Part shown: positions 49,305 to 58,871 of the stretch, in pieces
How positions within the stretch are numbered: position 1 is the stretch's first letter
How the letters are laid out: every line of letters starts with the position of its first letter
Origin: an uncultured Clostridium sp.
GTDB taxonomy: Bacteria > Bacillota_I > Bacilli_A > Acholeplasmatales > Anaeroplasmataceae
Direction: 5' to 3'
DNA: 59,569 nucleotides
NCBI GenBank assembly: GCA_946540005.1
Contig: CAMNHY010000005.1
Coordinates: 1-59,569, forward strand
Made by a program: the position numbers and the translations under genes
Notes under the pieces: model-generated
Told to the model about the DNA's origin: nothing
The model's input: only the letters and a program-made list of their open reading frames with translations
The model's database searches: none

Positions 49305-51938
49305 ATGAAAAGACTAATTTTAGTAGATGGTAATTCGTTAATGTATAGAGCTTATTATGGATTAGGTGATCCAACAAAAATGAGACCTAATTCAAAAGGT
49401 ATTTATACAAATGCTATAAACGCTTTTGCGCGTATGATTAATCATTTATTAAAGGACGAACCTTATGATAATGTCTTAGTAGCATTTGATGCAGGTAAAC
49501 ATACATTTAGACATAATATTCAACCAGATTATAAAGCCGGACGTGCTCATATGCCTGATGAAATGCGTATGCAAATTGCTTATTTAAAAGATTTTTTAAC
49601 TAGAAGTAATATCGCACAATTTGAAATAGCAGAATATGAAGCTGATGATATTGTTGGTACTCTTGCAAAAATGGCTGAAAATGAAGGATATCATGTTGAT
49701 GTTTATTCATCAGATAGAGACTTATTACAATTAATTTCAGATAATACTACAGTTCATATGACTATTAAAGGTATGTCAGAACTTGAAGATTATACTCCTG
49801 CTCATTTTGAAGAAGTATATAATATTAAAGCTAGTCAATTTATTGACTTAAAGGCTTTAATGGGTGACAAGTCTGACAATATTTCAGGTGTTCCTGGTAT
49901 TGGTCCTAAGAAGGGTGAAAAATTACTTCAACAATATGGAAGTGTTGAAGGTATTTTAGAAAATGTTGAAAATATTAAAGGCGCAGATAAACAAAAATTT
50001 ATTGATAACCATGATTTAGTTCTTCAATGTAAGAAAATGGTAACTATATTACGTGATGCGCCTATTGGTATAGATTTATCATATACAGAAAAGAAAGAAC
50101 CTGATTTAGATAAATTAAAAGAATTATACGAATATCTTGAATTAAATGGTTTATTAAAAGAATTAGCTTCAAATGAAGCTAAAAATGAAGTTTATAATAC
50201 AGATTATAAAATTATTGATAATCCAATTGATTTAAAGAATATATTATTACCTAAGTCTAGTTTAATATTTGAAACATTTGAATCTAATTATCATAAAGCT
50301 AACATTTTATGCATTGGTATTAAAAATCAAAGTGGAACATATATTATTAAGCCTGAATTATTAGATATGTCTATTGATTTACAATTATTCTTATCAGATA
50401 AAGAAAATTTAAAAGCGGTTTTTGATTATAAAAAGGCATATTCTTTACTTAAGAAAAATAATATTGAATTAAATGGTATTGATTTTGATCTCTTACTTGC
50501 TACTTATGTAATAAACCCAAGTAACGCAAGCCATGAATTTAAATCAATTGCGTCAAGCTTTGATTATTATGATGTTTTATTTGATGAACAAGTTTATGGT
50601 AAGGGTAGTAAAAGAACTATTCCTCTTGATTTAAATATAGTTTATCAAAATGTAAGTAAGAAAGTTACATGTCTATATTTAATTAAAAATAAAGTTAAGG
50701 AAATTGTTAAAAATCAAGAAGTTGATAATTTATTATATAATGTTGAAATTCCTTTAGCTAAGGTTTTAGCTAATATGGAATATGAAGGTGTAAGTATAGA
50801 TTTAGAAGAATTAGAGAATCAAAAAGCTGATTTAAAGAAACGTATTGATTTCATTGAAACAGAAATTTATAGATTAACTGGTGAAGAATTCAATATTCAA
50901 TCTCCTAAACAATTAGGTGAAGTATTATTTGAACATCTAAATCTTCCTTTTGGGAAAAAGACTAAGACTGGTTATTCAACAAGCCAAGAAGTATTAGATA
51001 AACTTCGTAATGCTCACCCTTCTATTGAATATATTTTAGCTTATAGACAATTAACTAAATTATATCAAACATATATTGAAGGCTTAAGACCACAAATTTA
51101 TCCTGATGGTAGAGTTCATACAATATATGAACAAGCATTAACAGAAACAGGTAGACTTTCTTCAATTGAACCTAATTTACAAAATATTCCTACAAGAAGT
51201 GAAGAAGGTAAGAATATCCGTAAAATGTTTAAGCCAAATTATGAGGGTTATGAATTCTTATCTTGTGACTATTCTCAAGTTGAATTAAGAGTTTTAGCAC
51301 ATGTAGCTAATGTTACAAAATTAATTAATTCATTTAACAATGGTGAAGATATTCACGCGCGTACTGCAGCTGAAATATTTAATAAAGATATTAGTGATAT
51401 TAGTGATGATTTAAGAAGAAAAGCTAAAGCGGTAAATTTCGGTATTATATATGGTTTATCAGCATTTGGACTTGCTCAAGAAATTGGTATGTCTAATAAG
51501 GAAGCTCAAAACTTCATTGATATGTATTATAAACTATATCCAGAAATTAAAACTTATATGGATGATACAATTAAGTTCTGTCAAGAAAATGGATATGTTA
51601 AGACTATCCTAAATCGTAGAAGATATATTCCTGATATTAATTCAAATAATTATATGTTACGTGAATTTGGAAAACGTACAGCTATGAATGCGCCTATTCA
51701 AGGTAGCGCAGCTGATATTATAAAAATGGCTATGGTTAAAATTTCTAAAATTTTAGAAGATAAGAAAATGAAGAGTAAGATGGTTTTACAAATTCATGAC
51801 GAATTAATATTTGAAGTATGTCCTTTGGAAAAAGAAGAATTAGAAAAAATAGTTGTTGATACTATGGAAAATATTATTTCTTTAAAAGTTAAATTAAAAG
51901 TTTCAAAAGACTTTGGTCATACTTGGTATGAGGTGTAA
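49305..51938 (+). CDS. polA: DNA polymerase I
   Basis: 877 residues. Order: 5'-3' exonuclease (LILVDGNSLMYRAYYG, YEADDIVGTLA, GDKSDNISGVPGIGPKKG), a degenerate 3'-5' exonuclease region (SSLIFETFESN, with the catalytic acids missing, as in Bacillus PolA) and the polymerase domain with DYSQVELRVLAH near 655 and QIHDELIFEV near 829. It removes RNA primers and fills gaps. Proofreading is thus likely absent. It leads the tightly packed cluster polA-mutM-coaE-unknown-dnaB-dnaI. An AT-rich -10 TAAAAT at 49273-49278 precedes it. Confidence 0.97.
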   Translation: MKRLILVDGNSLMYRAYYGLGDPTKMRPNSKGIYTNAINAFARMINHLLKDEPYDNVLVAFDAGKHTFRHNIQPDYKAGRAHMPDEMRMQIAYLKDFLTRSNIAQFEIAEYEADDIVGTLAKMAENEGYHVDVYSSDRDLLQLISDNTTVHMTIKGMSELEDYTPAHFEEVYNIKASQFIDLKALMGDKSDNISGVPGIGPKKGEKLLQQYGSVEGILENVENIKGADKQKFIDNHDLVLQCKKMVTILRDAPIGIDLSYTEKKEPDLDKLKELYEYLELNGLLKELASNEAKNEVYNTDYKIIDNPIDLKNILLPKSSLIFETFESNYHKANILCIGIKNQSGTYIIKPELLDMSIDLQLFLSDKENLKAVFDYKKAYSLLKKNNIELNGIDFDLLLATYVINPSNASHEFKSIASSFDYYDVLFDEQVYGKGSKRTIPLDLNIVYQNVSKKVTCLYLIKNKVKEIVKNQEVDNLLYNVEIPLAKVLANMEYEGVSIDLEELENQKADLKKRIDFIETEIYRLTGEEFNIQSPKQLGEVLFEHLNLPFGKKTKTGYSTSQEVLDKLRNAHPSIEYILAYRQLTKLYQTYIEGLRPQIYPDGRVHTIYEQALTETGRLSSIEPNLQNIPTRSEEGKNIRKMFKPNYEGYEFLSCDYSQVELRVLAHVANVTKLINSFNNGEDIHARTAAEIFNKDISDISDDLRRKAKAVNFGIIYGLSAFGLAQEIGMSNKEAQNFIDMYYKLYPEIKTYMDDTIKFCQENGYVKTILNRRRYIPDINSNNYMLREFGKRTAMNAPIQGSAADIIKMAMVKISKILEDKKMKSKMVLQIHDELIFEVCPLEKEELEKIVVDTMENIISLKVKLKVSKDFGHTWYEV

Positions 51939-51941
51939 TTT

Positions 51942-52754
51942 ATGCCAGAATTACCTGAGGTAGAAAGTGTTATAAGAACACTTAAGAAAGATATAATTGG
52001 ACAAAAAATAATAGATTTAGAAATTAGATATTCCAAAATGATTTTAGAAGATATAACATCTTTTAAAAATCATTTAATAAATGCTACATTTATAGATATA
52101 TTAAGAAAAGGTAAATTTATTATTTTTAAATTAGATAATGGATATTTTCTAATATCTCATTTAAGAATGGAAGGAAAATATTTCTTAGAAAAAAAGAATT
52201 CTCTTGATAATAAACATATTCATGTAATATTTCACTTAAGTGATTATGACCTTTATTATCAAGATGTTAGAAAATTTGGAATAATGGTTACTAAAGATAA
52301 AAACTCATTATTTAATACTCCTCCTTTAGATAAAGTCGCAAATGATCCTTTAGAAGGAATAAATGAAGTTGATTTATTTAATAAATTAAAGAAGAAAAAG
52401 AATACAATTAAAGAAGCTTTATTAGATCAATCAATAATTTCAGGACTAGGTAATATTTATGTAGATGAAGTGTTATTCTTATCTCATATTAATCCTAAAA
52501 GATGTGCTAATTTAGTAGATTTAACTGATTGTAAAAATATTATTAATTATTCTAAAGATATATTTTTAAAAAGTATTGAACTTGGTGGAACTACTATTAA
52601 AAGTTTTACAAGTTCAAAAAATCATATTGGACAATTCCAAAATAATTTGTTAGTCCATACAAAAGAAATTTGCCCAATATGTAAGAATAAATTAGAAATA
52701 ATAAAGATAGGAGGAAGAAGTACTTATTATTGTAAGATATGCCAAAGTAAATAA
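51942..52754 (+). CDS. mutM: Formamidopyrimidine-DNA glycosylase
   Basis: 270 residues. The MPELPEVES start holds the Pro2 nucleophile and Glu3. The C-terminal zinc finger is CPICKNK...YYCKICQ, and the helix-two-turn-helix is QSIISGLGNIYVDEVL. It removes 8-oxoguanine and formamidopyrimidines. Three-base gap to polA. Family length and motifs are intact. Confidence 0.97.
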   Translation: MPELPEVESVIRTLKKDIIGQKIIDLEIRYSKMILEDITSFKNHLINATFIDILRKGKFIIFKLDNGYFLISHLRMEGKYFLEKKNSLDNKHIHVIFHLSDYDLYYQDVRKFGIMVTKDKNSLFNTPPLDKVANDPLEGINEVDLFNKLKKKKNTIKEALLDQSIISGLGNIYVDEVLFLSHINPKRCANLVDLTDCKNIINYSKDIFLKSIELGGTTIKSFTSSKNHIGQFQNNLLVHTKEICPICKNKLEIIKIGGRSTYYCKICQSK

Positions 52755-52766
52755 TAAGAATTTATT

Positions 52767-53363
52767 ATGAAATTAGTTGTTGGGTTAACTGGTGGAATAG
52801 CTTCTGGTAAAAGTTATGTTTCCTCATATCTTTTGCGTCAAGGATATAAAATTATTGATACAGATAAAATAAGTAAAGAATTATATTCTGATAAAGAATA
52901 TATTGAAAAAATTAATGCCTCTTTTCCGATGTGTGTTAAGGATAATATAATTGATAAAAAATTATTAAAAGAATTAGTTTTTTCTGACAGTGAAAAACTT
53001 AATTTATTAAATAATATTGCACATCCATTAATTTTTGAAAAAACTAAAAAAGAAATTGAGGCTTCTTGTGGTATAATTTTTATAGACGCACCACTTTTAT
53101 TTGAAGCATCTTTTGATAAAATTTGTGATTTAGTTGTCTGTGTTTATACAACTAAAGAAATTCAATTAGAAAGATTAATTAAAAGAGACAATATTTCTAA
53201 AGAATTTGCACAAGAAATTATTGATAATCAAATGGATGTTGAAATAAAGAAAAAGAAGAGTGATTTATTAGTTAAAAGCGAGGAAGATTTTAATTTAACT
53301 GATAAGAATATTGATGAAATGTTAGAAAGGATTAAAGAATATGGCAAAAACATACGAAACTAA
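52767..53363 (+). CDS. coaE: Dephospho-CoA kinase
   Basis: 198 residues. P-loop GLTGGIASGKS near the start; DTDKISKELY, and IFIDAPLLFEAS, are CoaE blocks. It phosphorylates dephospho-CoA in the final step of CoA synthesis. Twelve-base gap to mutM; overlaps the next gene by 23 bases. Together with panE downstream it marks a route to CoA. Confidence 0.95.
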   Translation: MKLVVGLTGGIASGKSYVSSYLLRQGYKIIDTDKISKELYSDKEYIEKINASFPMCVKDNIIDKKLLKELVFSDSEKLNLLNNIAHPLIFEKTKKEIEASCGIIFIDAPLLFEASFDKICDLVVCVYTTKEIQLERLIKRDNISKEFAQEIIDNQMDVEIKKKKSDLLVKSEEDFNLTDKNIDEMLERIKEYGKNIRN

Positions 53364-53694
53364 AGAAAACAGTAATAAAGAGTTTTTACAAACTCATTAT
53401 TATAAATGCGTTATTGATCAAATGATTAAGGTGGTTCCTGAAATATTAACTGAAATGCACTGTGATATTTTAAGCGTTAATGAGGATTATAACGAAATAT
53501 CTGCATATTGTGATAATTATGATATTACAATTAAACTTGTAATGGTTGAAATAGGTAAAACTGCAGTTGATATTTTTATCTCATCTAGATTCTTATTTGA
53601 TTTTAATAAAACTAAGAAAGTTATGCTTGAAGTTTTCAATCGTATTTCAAAGAGATTTGAATTTATTGGCCTTTCTTTAAATATGGATAAATAA
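53341..53694 (+). CDS. Uncharacterised protein in the NrdR position
   Basis: 117 residues, soluble, no zinc ribbon and no ATP-cone, so it is not NrdR, the usual occupant between coaE and dnaB in Bacillus. It has an alpha/beta look (ISAYCDNYDITIKLVMVEIGKTAVDIFISSRF, then FNRISKRFEFIGLSLNM). It overlaps coaE by 23 bases at its start and shares one base with dnaB at its end, so it is translated with both. No family recognised. The tight overlap suggests a linked role in replication or its control. Confidence 0.55.
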   Translation: MAKTYETKENSNKEFLQTHYYKCVIDQMIKVVPEILTEMHCDILSVNEDYNEISAYCDNYDITIKLVMVEIGKTAVDIFISSRFLFDFNKTKKVMLEVFNRISKRFEFIGLSLNMDK

Positions 53695-54902
53695 TGCAAA
53701 CTATTAAGAATAAAAGAGCATTAATTTATGCATCTAGCGGTTTATCAATAGATGATATAAATGTATTAAGCTTATTATATGAACCTTTAATTGGTCCTGA
53801 AGCTTTAACACTTTATTTAAATTTTATGTCTCTTGTAAGAAAAAATAAATTTAATAACCTTGATATGAATCATCAAGATATATTTGATATATTAAATTTT
53901 TCTGAACAAAAATTTCTAAATTCTCGCTATAAGCTTGAAGGTATGGGTTTACTTTCTACATATCAAAATGAAGACGCAATAGCTTATGTAATATATTTAC
54001 CTCTTCCTCCTGATCAATTTGTAAAATCATCAAGCTTTGGGATTTATTTAAATCATCAAGTAGGAGAAGAAAATTTAAAAAAAATTATTGATTTATTTAA
54101 AGTTGATAAATTAAATAAATCAAGCTTTGAAAATGTTACAAAACAATTTGATGATGTCTTTACTATTGCAAGTTTAGATAGAAATGAAAATATTGATTCA
54201 TATTTAGATGGTGTTAAGAGAGCTAAATCTTTCACACCTATATCTACATCATTTAGCTTTGATAAGTTTGTATCATTAATTGATTTATCTTATCTTCCTC
54301 AAGGCCCTAATAAGACATTTGAAAATAATATAATGTCTTATGCGACAGCTTATAATCTTGATTTAGAGGATTGTATAAAAGCTTATACTCAAAGTATAGG
54401 CGCAAATAAAGAATTCAATATGCGTCTATTTAAGGTTAAAGCTGAGACTATTTATAATATGAAAAATAATGAGGATACTATTCCTACTTTAGTTGATAAG
54501 ACAAATTTAGCTGAAAAAGAAGATATATATCAAAGAATTAATAATTTATCTATTGATGAATTAATTCAAGAAGCTCAAATATTAGATACAGCTACTAATA
54601 GAGGAAGAATTGCTGAAGTTTATAATTCTATTAAATTAAATCGTACTATTTTAAATATGATGATTATTAGCGCTTGTAAGGATAAGAGTAGTGTTCCTAC
54701 TATTACTTATTTTGAAAAAATGTATAATACAATGTCTGAAAAGAATGTATTAGATATTAGAAGTGCTGAAAAATATTTATTTGGTTCTAAAGAAGAAATT
54801 AAGAATAATACAAATAAAAAGGTTAAAAATAATAATAAAAATGATGAACCAGAATGGTTAAGTGGTTCAATTGAAAAATTATTGAAAGGATTAAGCGAAT
54901 AA
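53694..54902 (+). CDS. dnaB: Replication initiation protein DnaB (Firmicutes primosome)
   Basis: 402 residues. Not the helicase DnaB of E. coli but the DnaB/DnaD-family protein that helps load the helicase with DnaD and DnaI at the origin. The N-terminal half is winged-helix-like (DDINVLSLLYEPLIGPEALTLYL is the signature), and the C-terminal part has the DnaD/DnaB-type helical domain, with a Lys/Asn-rich linker and an EWLSGSIEKLLKG tail. One base overlaps the previous stop, and dnaI follows after two bases. Confidence 0.87.
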   Translation: MQTIKNKRALIYASSGLSIDDINVLSLLYEPLIGPEALTLYLNFMSLVRKNKFNNLDMNHQDIFDILNFSEQKFLNSRYKLEGMGLLSTYQNEDAIAYVIYLPLPPDQFVKSSSFGIYLNHQVGEENLKKIIDLFKVDKLNKSSFENVTKQFDDVFTIASLDRNENIDSYLDGVKRAKSFTPISTSFSFDKFVSLIDLSYLPQGPNKTFENNIMSYATAYNLDLEDCIKAYTQSIGANKEFNMRLFKVKAETIYNMKNNEDTIPTLVDKTNLAEKEDIYQRINNLSIDELIQEAQILDTATNRGRIAEVYNSIKLNRTILNMMIISACKDKSSVPTITYFEKMYNTMSEKNVLDIRSAEKYLFGSKEEIKNNTNKKVKNNNKNDEPEWLSGSIEKLLKGLSE

Positions 54903-54904
54903 TT

Positions 54905-55753
54905 ATGCAAAAGGCTAATATTAAAATTGATAGAAAAGCTATCGATAGTTATTTAGAATCTTTAAGAAAAGATCCTAGGCTTAAAAATTATTTAATTGAT
55001 GAACATAACGCAAACTTATATGAACAAATGATTAATAGTATGTCTCATTGTGATAAATGTAAGTCTTTATCTGAATGTCCTAACAACATTAAAGGTTATA
55101 AAAAAGTTGTTGAAAATAATTCTTTAAAGATGTGCGCTTGTAAATATTTAAAATCTTCAATTGAATTAGAAAATGCTAATCTAAAATTTAAAACATTATT
55201 TTTACCTGAAAATGTAATTAATGCTACACTTGATAATTATTATTTAACAAGTGAATCAAGAAAAAAAGCTTATCAAGACGCTACAAATTTTATTTCAAAT
55301 ATTGATTCTAATCCAAGAGGATTATATTTATATGGTGAATTTGGTGTTGGTAAAACTTTCTTACTTGCAGCTATCGCAAATGAATTAACTAAAAAAGGTA
55401 AGAATGTAATTCTTGCGTATTTCCCTGATTTAGTTAGAACTATTAAGAACGCATTTGAAACTCCAAGTAAATTAGAAGAAATAATTAATGAATTAAAAAC
55501 AGTTGATGTGTTAATGTTAGATGATGTTGGTAGCGAAAACTTAACACCATGGCTAAGAGATGAAATATTAGGTCCTATTCTAAATTATAGATATATGGCT
55601 CATAATACTTTATGTGTATCATCCAATTTAAGTCCTCAACAATATATTTCACATCTATCACATACAAGTCAAGGTGATGATACGGTGAAGGGCACAAGAA
55701 TTGCACAAAGACTTTTAAAATTAACTGATAAAGCAATTCAAGTTAAAGATTAA
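54905..55753 (+). CDS. dnaI: Primosomal protein DnaI (helicase loader)
   Basis: 282 residues. N-terminal zinc-type domain: HCDKCKSLSECPN and a later CACKYL supply Cys ligands. AAA+ core: Walker A GEFGVGKT near 143-150, Walker B VLMLDDVGSE, sensor CVSSNL and Arg finger region TRIAQRLL. It loads the replicative helicase with ATP. It closes the cluster with dnaB. A promoter for panE lies right after its stop. Confidence 0.93.
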   Translation: MQKANIKIDRKAIDSYLESLRKDPRLKNYLIDEHNANLYEQMINSMSHCDKCKSLSECPNNIKGYKKVVENNSLKMCACKYLKSSIELENANLKFKTLFLPENVINATLDNYYLTSESRKKAYQDATNFISNIDSNPRGLYLYGEFGVGKTFLLAAIANELTKKGKNVILAYFPDLVRTIKNAFETPSKLEEIINELKTVDVLMLDDVGSENLTPWLRDEILGPILNYRYMAHNTLCVSSNLSPQQYISHLSHTSQGDDTVKGTRIAQRLLKLTDKAIQVKD

Positions 55754-55760
55754 ATAGATG

Positions 55761-55789
55761 TTGAAAAAAGTCGAAAAATATTGTATTAT
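55761..55789 (+). promoter_or_regulatory. Promoter of panE
   Basis: -35 TTGAAA (55761-55766) and -10 TATTAT (55784-55789), 17-bp spacing; the following ribosome binding site is GCGGAGGT. Confidence 0.65.
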
Positions 55790-55822
55790 AGTACATATAA
55801 GAGAAAGCGGAGGTAATATAAT

Positions 55823-56731
55823 ATGAAAATTGCGGTAATTGGAATCGGAGCTATGGGCTCATTTTATGCAGCAAAATTGTCAAAGCATAATGATGTAATA
55901 GCTTTTGAACATTTAGATAGTAAGATTGAAGCTGTAAATAGAGATGGTATTAATCTTATTGAAGACGGTGAAACAAATAATTATCGTTTCAAAGTGTTCA
56001 AAGATGGAACATATAAAGAAGTGGTTGACGTTGTATTAGTTCTTGTAAAAGCTACTCAAACTCAAGAAGCTTTAAAAGCTAATCTTGATATTATTGGTGA
56101 AAATACAATTATTTTGACTTTACAAAATGGTTTAGGTAATGTTAAAGACATTTCTAAATTTGTTGATCCTTCAAATATTGTTGTTGGTTCATCTAGAGTA
56201 AATGTAACAAATGAAGATATTAATACAGTTAAAGTATCAGGTAATGGTCTAACTTATATTGGTTCTGTTACAAATGATATGAAGGATGTATTAACATTAA
56301 AGGTTGTATTTGATAAAGCTGGATTTGAATGTGAAACAACTAATGATATAAAAACATTAGTTTGGGATAAACTTATTATGAACTCAGTATTAAATCCTTT
56401 ATGTGCAATCTTTAAATGTAAAATTAAAGTCTTATATGAAAATAAATATATTTATGACATCGTTCAAGCTTTAGTTGAAGAAGATGTTTGTGTTGCAAAA
56501 GCAAATGGAATAGATTTAAAAGAAGAAGATATTTTAAACGAAATTCGTGCACTTGCATATAACATTGGTAATAGCTATGCATCTATGTATTATGATGTAA
56601 AGAATTCACGTATCACTGAAATTGATAAATTAAATGGTGCTATCGTACTTGATGCATATAAGAATAAGATTCAAACTCCATATAATACATTCTTATTAAA
56701 TGCTATTAAAGGTATGGAAAAATTATATTAA
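55823..56731 (+). CDS. panE: Ketopantoate reductase
   Basis: 302 residues. Rossmann motif GIGAMGSFYAAKL binds NADPH; LQNGLGNV and WDKLIMNSVLNPLCA contain the catalytic Lys and the Asn pair of the ApbA/PanE family. It reduces 2-dehydropantoate to pantoate for pantothenate and CoA. Other members of the family act on other 2-oxo acids, so the symbol is by family. No panB or panC is adjacent. Single gene. Confidence 0.88.
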   Translation: MKIAVIGIGAMGSFYAAKLSKHNDVIAFEHLDSKIEAVNRDGINLIEDGETNNYRFKVFKDGTYKEVVDVVLVLVKATQTQEALKANLDIIGENTIILTLQNGLGNVKDISKFVDPSNIVVGSSRVNVTNEDINTVKVSGNGLTYIGSVTNDMKDVLTLKVVFDKAGFECETTNDIKTLVWDKLIMNSVLNPLCAIFKCKIKVLYENKYIYDIVQALVEEDVCVAKANGIDLKEEDILNEIRALAYNIGNSYASMYYDVKNSRITEIDKLNGAIVLDAYKNKIQTPYNTFLLNAIKGMEKLY

Positions 56732-56743
56732 TAAATTAATATT

Positions 56744-56800
56744 AAGAATATTCATTTTTAAAACACAAACAAACACAAAATGAATATTCTTTTATTTTTT
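56744..56800 (+). terminator. Terminator of panE with A/C-only loop
   Basis: A perfect 15-bp stem AAGAATATTCATTTT/AAAATGAATATTCTT (56744-56758 with 56777-56791) encloses an 18-base loop almost free of G and T. A T-rich run follows. Confidence 0.88.
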
Positions 56801-56801
56801 A

Positions 56802-56830
56802 TTGAGAGAAATTAAAAAAAATGATAAAAT
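56802..56830 (+). promoter_or_regulatory. Promoter of nusB-xseA-xseB
   Basis: -35 TTGAGA (56802-56807) and -10 TAAAAT (56825-56830), 17-bp spacing. Confidence 0.65.
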
Positions 56831-56858
56831 AGTATAGTATTTTAAGTGAGGTTCAATT

Positions 56859-57260
56859 ATGAAATATACTAGACATCAATCAAGACAATTTGCTATTCAG
56901 ATTTTATATACATATGAACAAAATAATATTTCTTTACAAAATGCTATAGATCAAGTATTTGCAAATTATGAACTTTCAACTGATGCAGTTGAATTTGCAA
57001 ATTATGCTATTTTGAATCAAGAAAAAATTGATGAATTAATTTCATCTAATTTAACAAATTATAGATTAGATAGACTTAATTCAGTTGATAGAGCTATTTT
57101 AAGACTTGCTACTTCTGAATTATTATATGGTAGTCCTGCTACTGTAGTTATTAATGAAGCTCTAGATTTAACTAGAGAATTCTCTGATACAGGTGATAAT
57201 AAGGCAGTTCATTTCAATAATGCTTTATTAGATAATATTAATAAATCACTAAAGAAATAA
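56859..57260 (+). CDS. nusB: Transcription antitermination protein NusB
   Basis: 133 residues, all helical. RHQSRQFAIQILYTYEQ at the N-terminus, then NYRLDRLNSVDRAILRLATSELL and PATVVINEALDLTREFSD, are the diagnostic blocks. NusB with NusE binds boxA RNA to promote rRNA antitermination. It leads an operon with xseA (one-base gap) and xseB, as in many Firmicutes, though folD is missing. Confidence 0.95.
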   Translation: MKYTRHQSRQFAIQILYTYEQNNISLQNAIDQVFANYELSTDAVEFANYAILNQEKIDELISSNLTNYRLDRLNSVDRAILRLATSELLYGSPATVVINEALDLTREFSDTGDNKAVHFNNALLDNINKSLKK

Positions 57261-57261
57261 T

Positions 57262-58605
57262 ATGAATGAAGAAAAATATTTAACTGTTAGTGCACTTAAC
57301 AGATATATTAAATATAAATTTCAATATGATGATAATTTAAAAAATATTTTATTAAGTGGAGAAATCTCAAATTTTAAAAGACATTCTAGAGGTCATTTCT
57401 ATTTCACACTTAAAGATGAATATTCACAAATTAGTGCTATTATGTTTAAAACTAGTGCTGATAAAGTTTTATTTGAGCCTAAAGATGGGGATAAAGTATA
57501 TGTTAAAGGTAGTATACAATCTTATGAACAAGGTGGTACATATCAAATATATGTATCTGAAATGAAACTTAGTGGTATTGGTGATTTATATTTAAAATTT
57601 GAAAAATTAAAGAAAGAACTTGAAGAGGCTGGTCTTTTTAATCCAGAATACAAAAAGCCTATTCCAAAATATCCTAATGTTATAGGTGTTATAACATCTC
57701 CTACAGGTGCTGCAATACATGATATCATTACTACAACTAGTAGAAGATATCCTTTAGCTAAATTGGTTTTATATCCTGCACTTGTTCAGGGCGAAAATGC
57801 TAAAGAAAGTATTGCAAATCAAATTAGAAAAGCTAATATGGATTCTATATGCGATGTGCTTATCGTTGGTCGTGGTGGTGGATCTTTAGAAGATTTGTGG
57901 GCATTCAATGAAAAGATTGTAGCTATGGCTATATTTGATTCTAAGATTCCAATTATATCTGCAGTAGGTCATGAAGTTGATTTCTCTATTTCAGACTTTG
58001 TAGCAGATAAAAGAGCTGCAACTCCTACCGCAGCAGCTGAAATTGCTACACCTAACGTGATTGATATTAGAAATAATATATTAGAATTTATTAGACTTAT
58101 GTCTAAAAATATTAATAATTTACTAACTGATAAAAAAGTTAAATTAATTAATTTAGACGATAGATTAGAAAAAGCTAGTCCTATACAAAGAATTACTGAT
58201 AATAAAAATAATTTAAATATATTAGATAAAAGATTAAATTTAGCGTTCAATAACATTATTGAAAAGAATAAGAAAAATATATTTAATTTATATTCTAAAT
58301 TAAACCCTAATTTAGAATTGATTATAAAAGATAAATTAAATCATTTAAATCTTTTAAATTCTAAGCTAAATCCTTCTATTAAATCAATTTTAGATAATAA
58401 AGAAAACAGATATAAGGTTTCTTTATCTCATTTAGAGGCTATAAATCCTATTAAAATTATGGATAGAGGCTTCTCTGTTGTAAGTAATAAAGAAAAAATT
58501 GTTAAAAAGGTTTCTGATGTTAAAAAGAATGATTTAATTTCTATTAGAGTTAATGATGGTAATATAAGTGCAAATGTAGTGGAGGTTTATAAGAATGGAG
58601 AATAA
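57262..58605 (+). CDS. xseA: Exodeoxyribonuclease VII large subunit
   Basis: 447 residues. The N-terminal OB fold is LSGEISNFKRHSRGHFYFTLKD; the catalytic domain has GVITSPTGAAIHDII, GRGGGSLEDLWAFNEK and SAVGHEVDFSISDFVAD; the C-terminal part is a long coiled coil with Asn/Lys repeats, ending in MDRGFSVV. It degrades single-stranded DNA with XseB. Overlaps xseB by 11 bases. Confidence 0.95.
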   Translation: MNEEKYLTVSALNRYIKYKFQYDDNLKNILLSGEISNFKRHSRGHFYFTLKDEYSQISAIMFKTSADKVLFEPKDGDKVYVKGSIQSYEQGGTYQIYVSEMKLSGIGDLYLKFEKLKKELEEAGLFNPEYKKPIPKYPNVIGVITSPTGAAIHDIITTTSRRYPLAKLVLYPALVQGENAKESIANQIRKANMDSICDVLIVGRGGGSLEDLWAFNEKIVAMAIFDSKIPIISAVGHEVDFSISDFVADKRAATPTAAAEIATPNVIDIRNNILEFIRLMSKNINNLLTDKKVKLINLDDRLEKASPIQRITDNKNNLNILDKRLNLAFNNIIEKNKKNIFNLYSKLNPNLELIIKDKLNHLNLLNSKLNPSIKSILDNKENRYKVSLSHLEAINPIKIMDRGFSVVSNKEKIVKKVSDVKKNDLISIRVNDGNISANVVEVYKNGE

Positions 58606-58819
58606 AGAAAAAAATTTTGAAGAGTTAATGACTGAATTAGAAGAAACAGTTAAAAAACTTGAAAATAGGGAAATATCTTTAGATGACGCAATTAAAGCTT
58701 ATAGTAAAGGTTTAGAATTATCTAAAGAATGTTATGAAATCTTAGATAAAAATCAAAAACTTGTAACTAAAAAAATGACTGAACAAGGTTTAGAAGATTT
58801 TAGTGAAGAAAATAAATAA
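58595..58819 (+). CDS. xseB: Exodeoxyribonuclease VII small subunit
   Basis: 74 residues. FEELMTELEETVKKLENREISLDDAIKAY is the XseB signature; helical hairpin that binds XseA. Its start overlaps the xseA end by 11 bases, so the two are translationally coupled. A terminator follows. Confidence 0.93.
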   Translation: MENKEKNFEELMTELEETVKKLENREISLDDAIKAYSKGLELSKECYEILDKNQKLVTKKMTEQGLEDFSEENK

Positions 58820-58837
58820 TAATCACAAGTTTTTATT

Positions 58838-58871
58838 AATGATGGGTTCATTTTGATTCCATCATTTTTTT
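58838..58871 (+). terminator. Terminator of nusB-xseA-xseB
   Basis: Stem AATGATGG/CCATCATT (58838-58845 with 58859-58866), 13-base loop and seven T. Confidence 0.85.

Noticed and set aside
53341-53694. Assignment of this gene to NrdR by its position.
   Set aside because: The zinc ribbon (CPxC) and ATP-cone motifs are absent.
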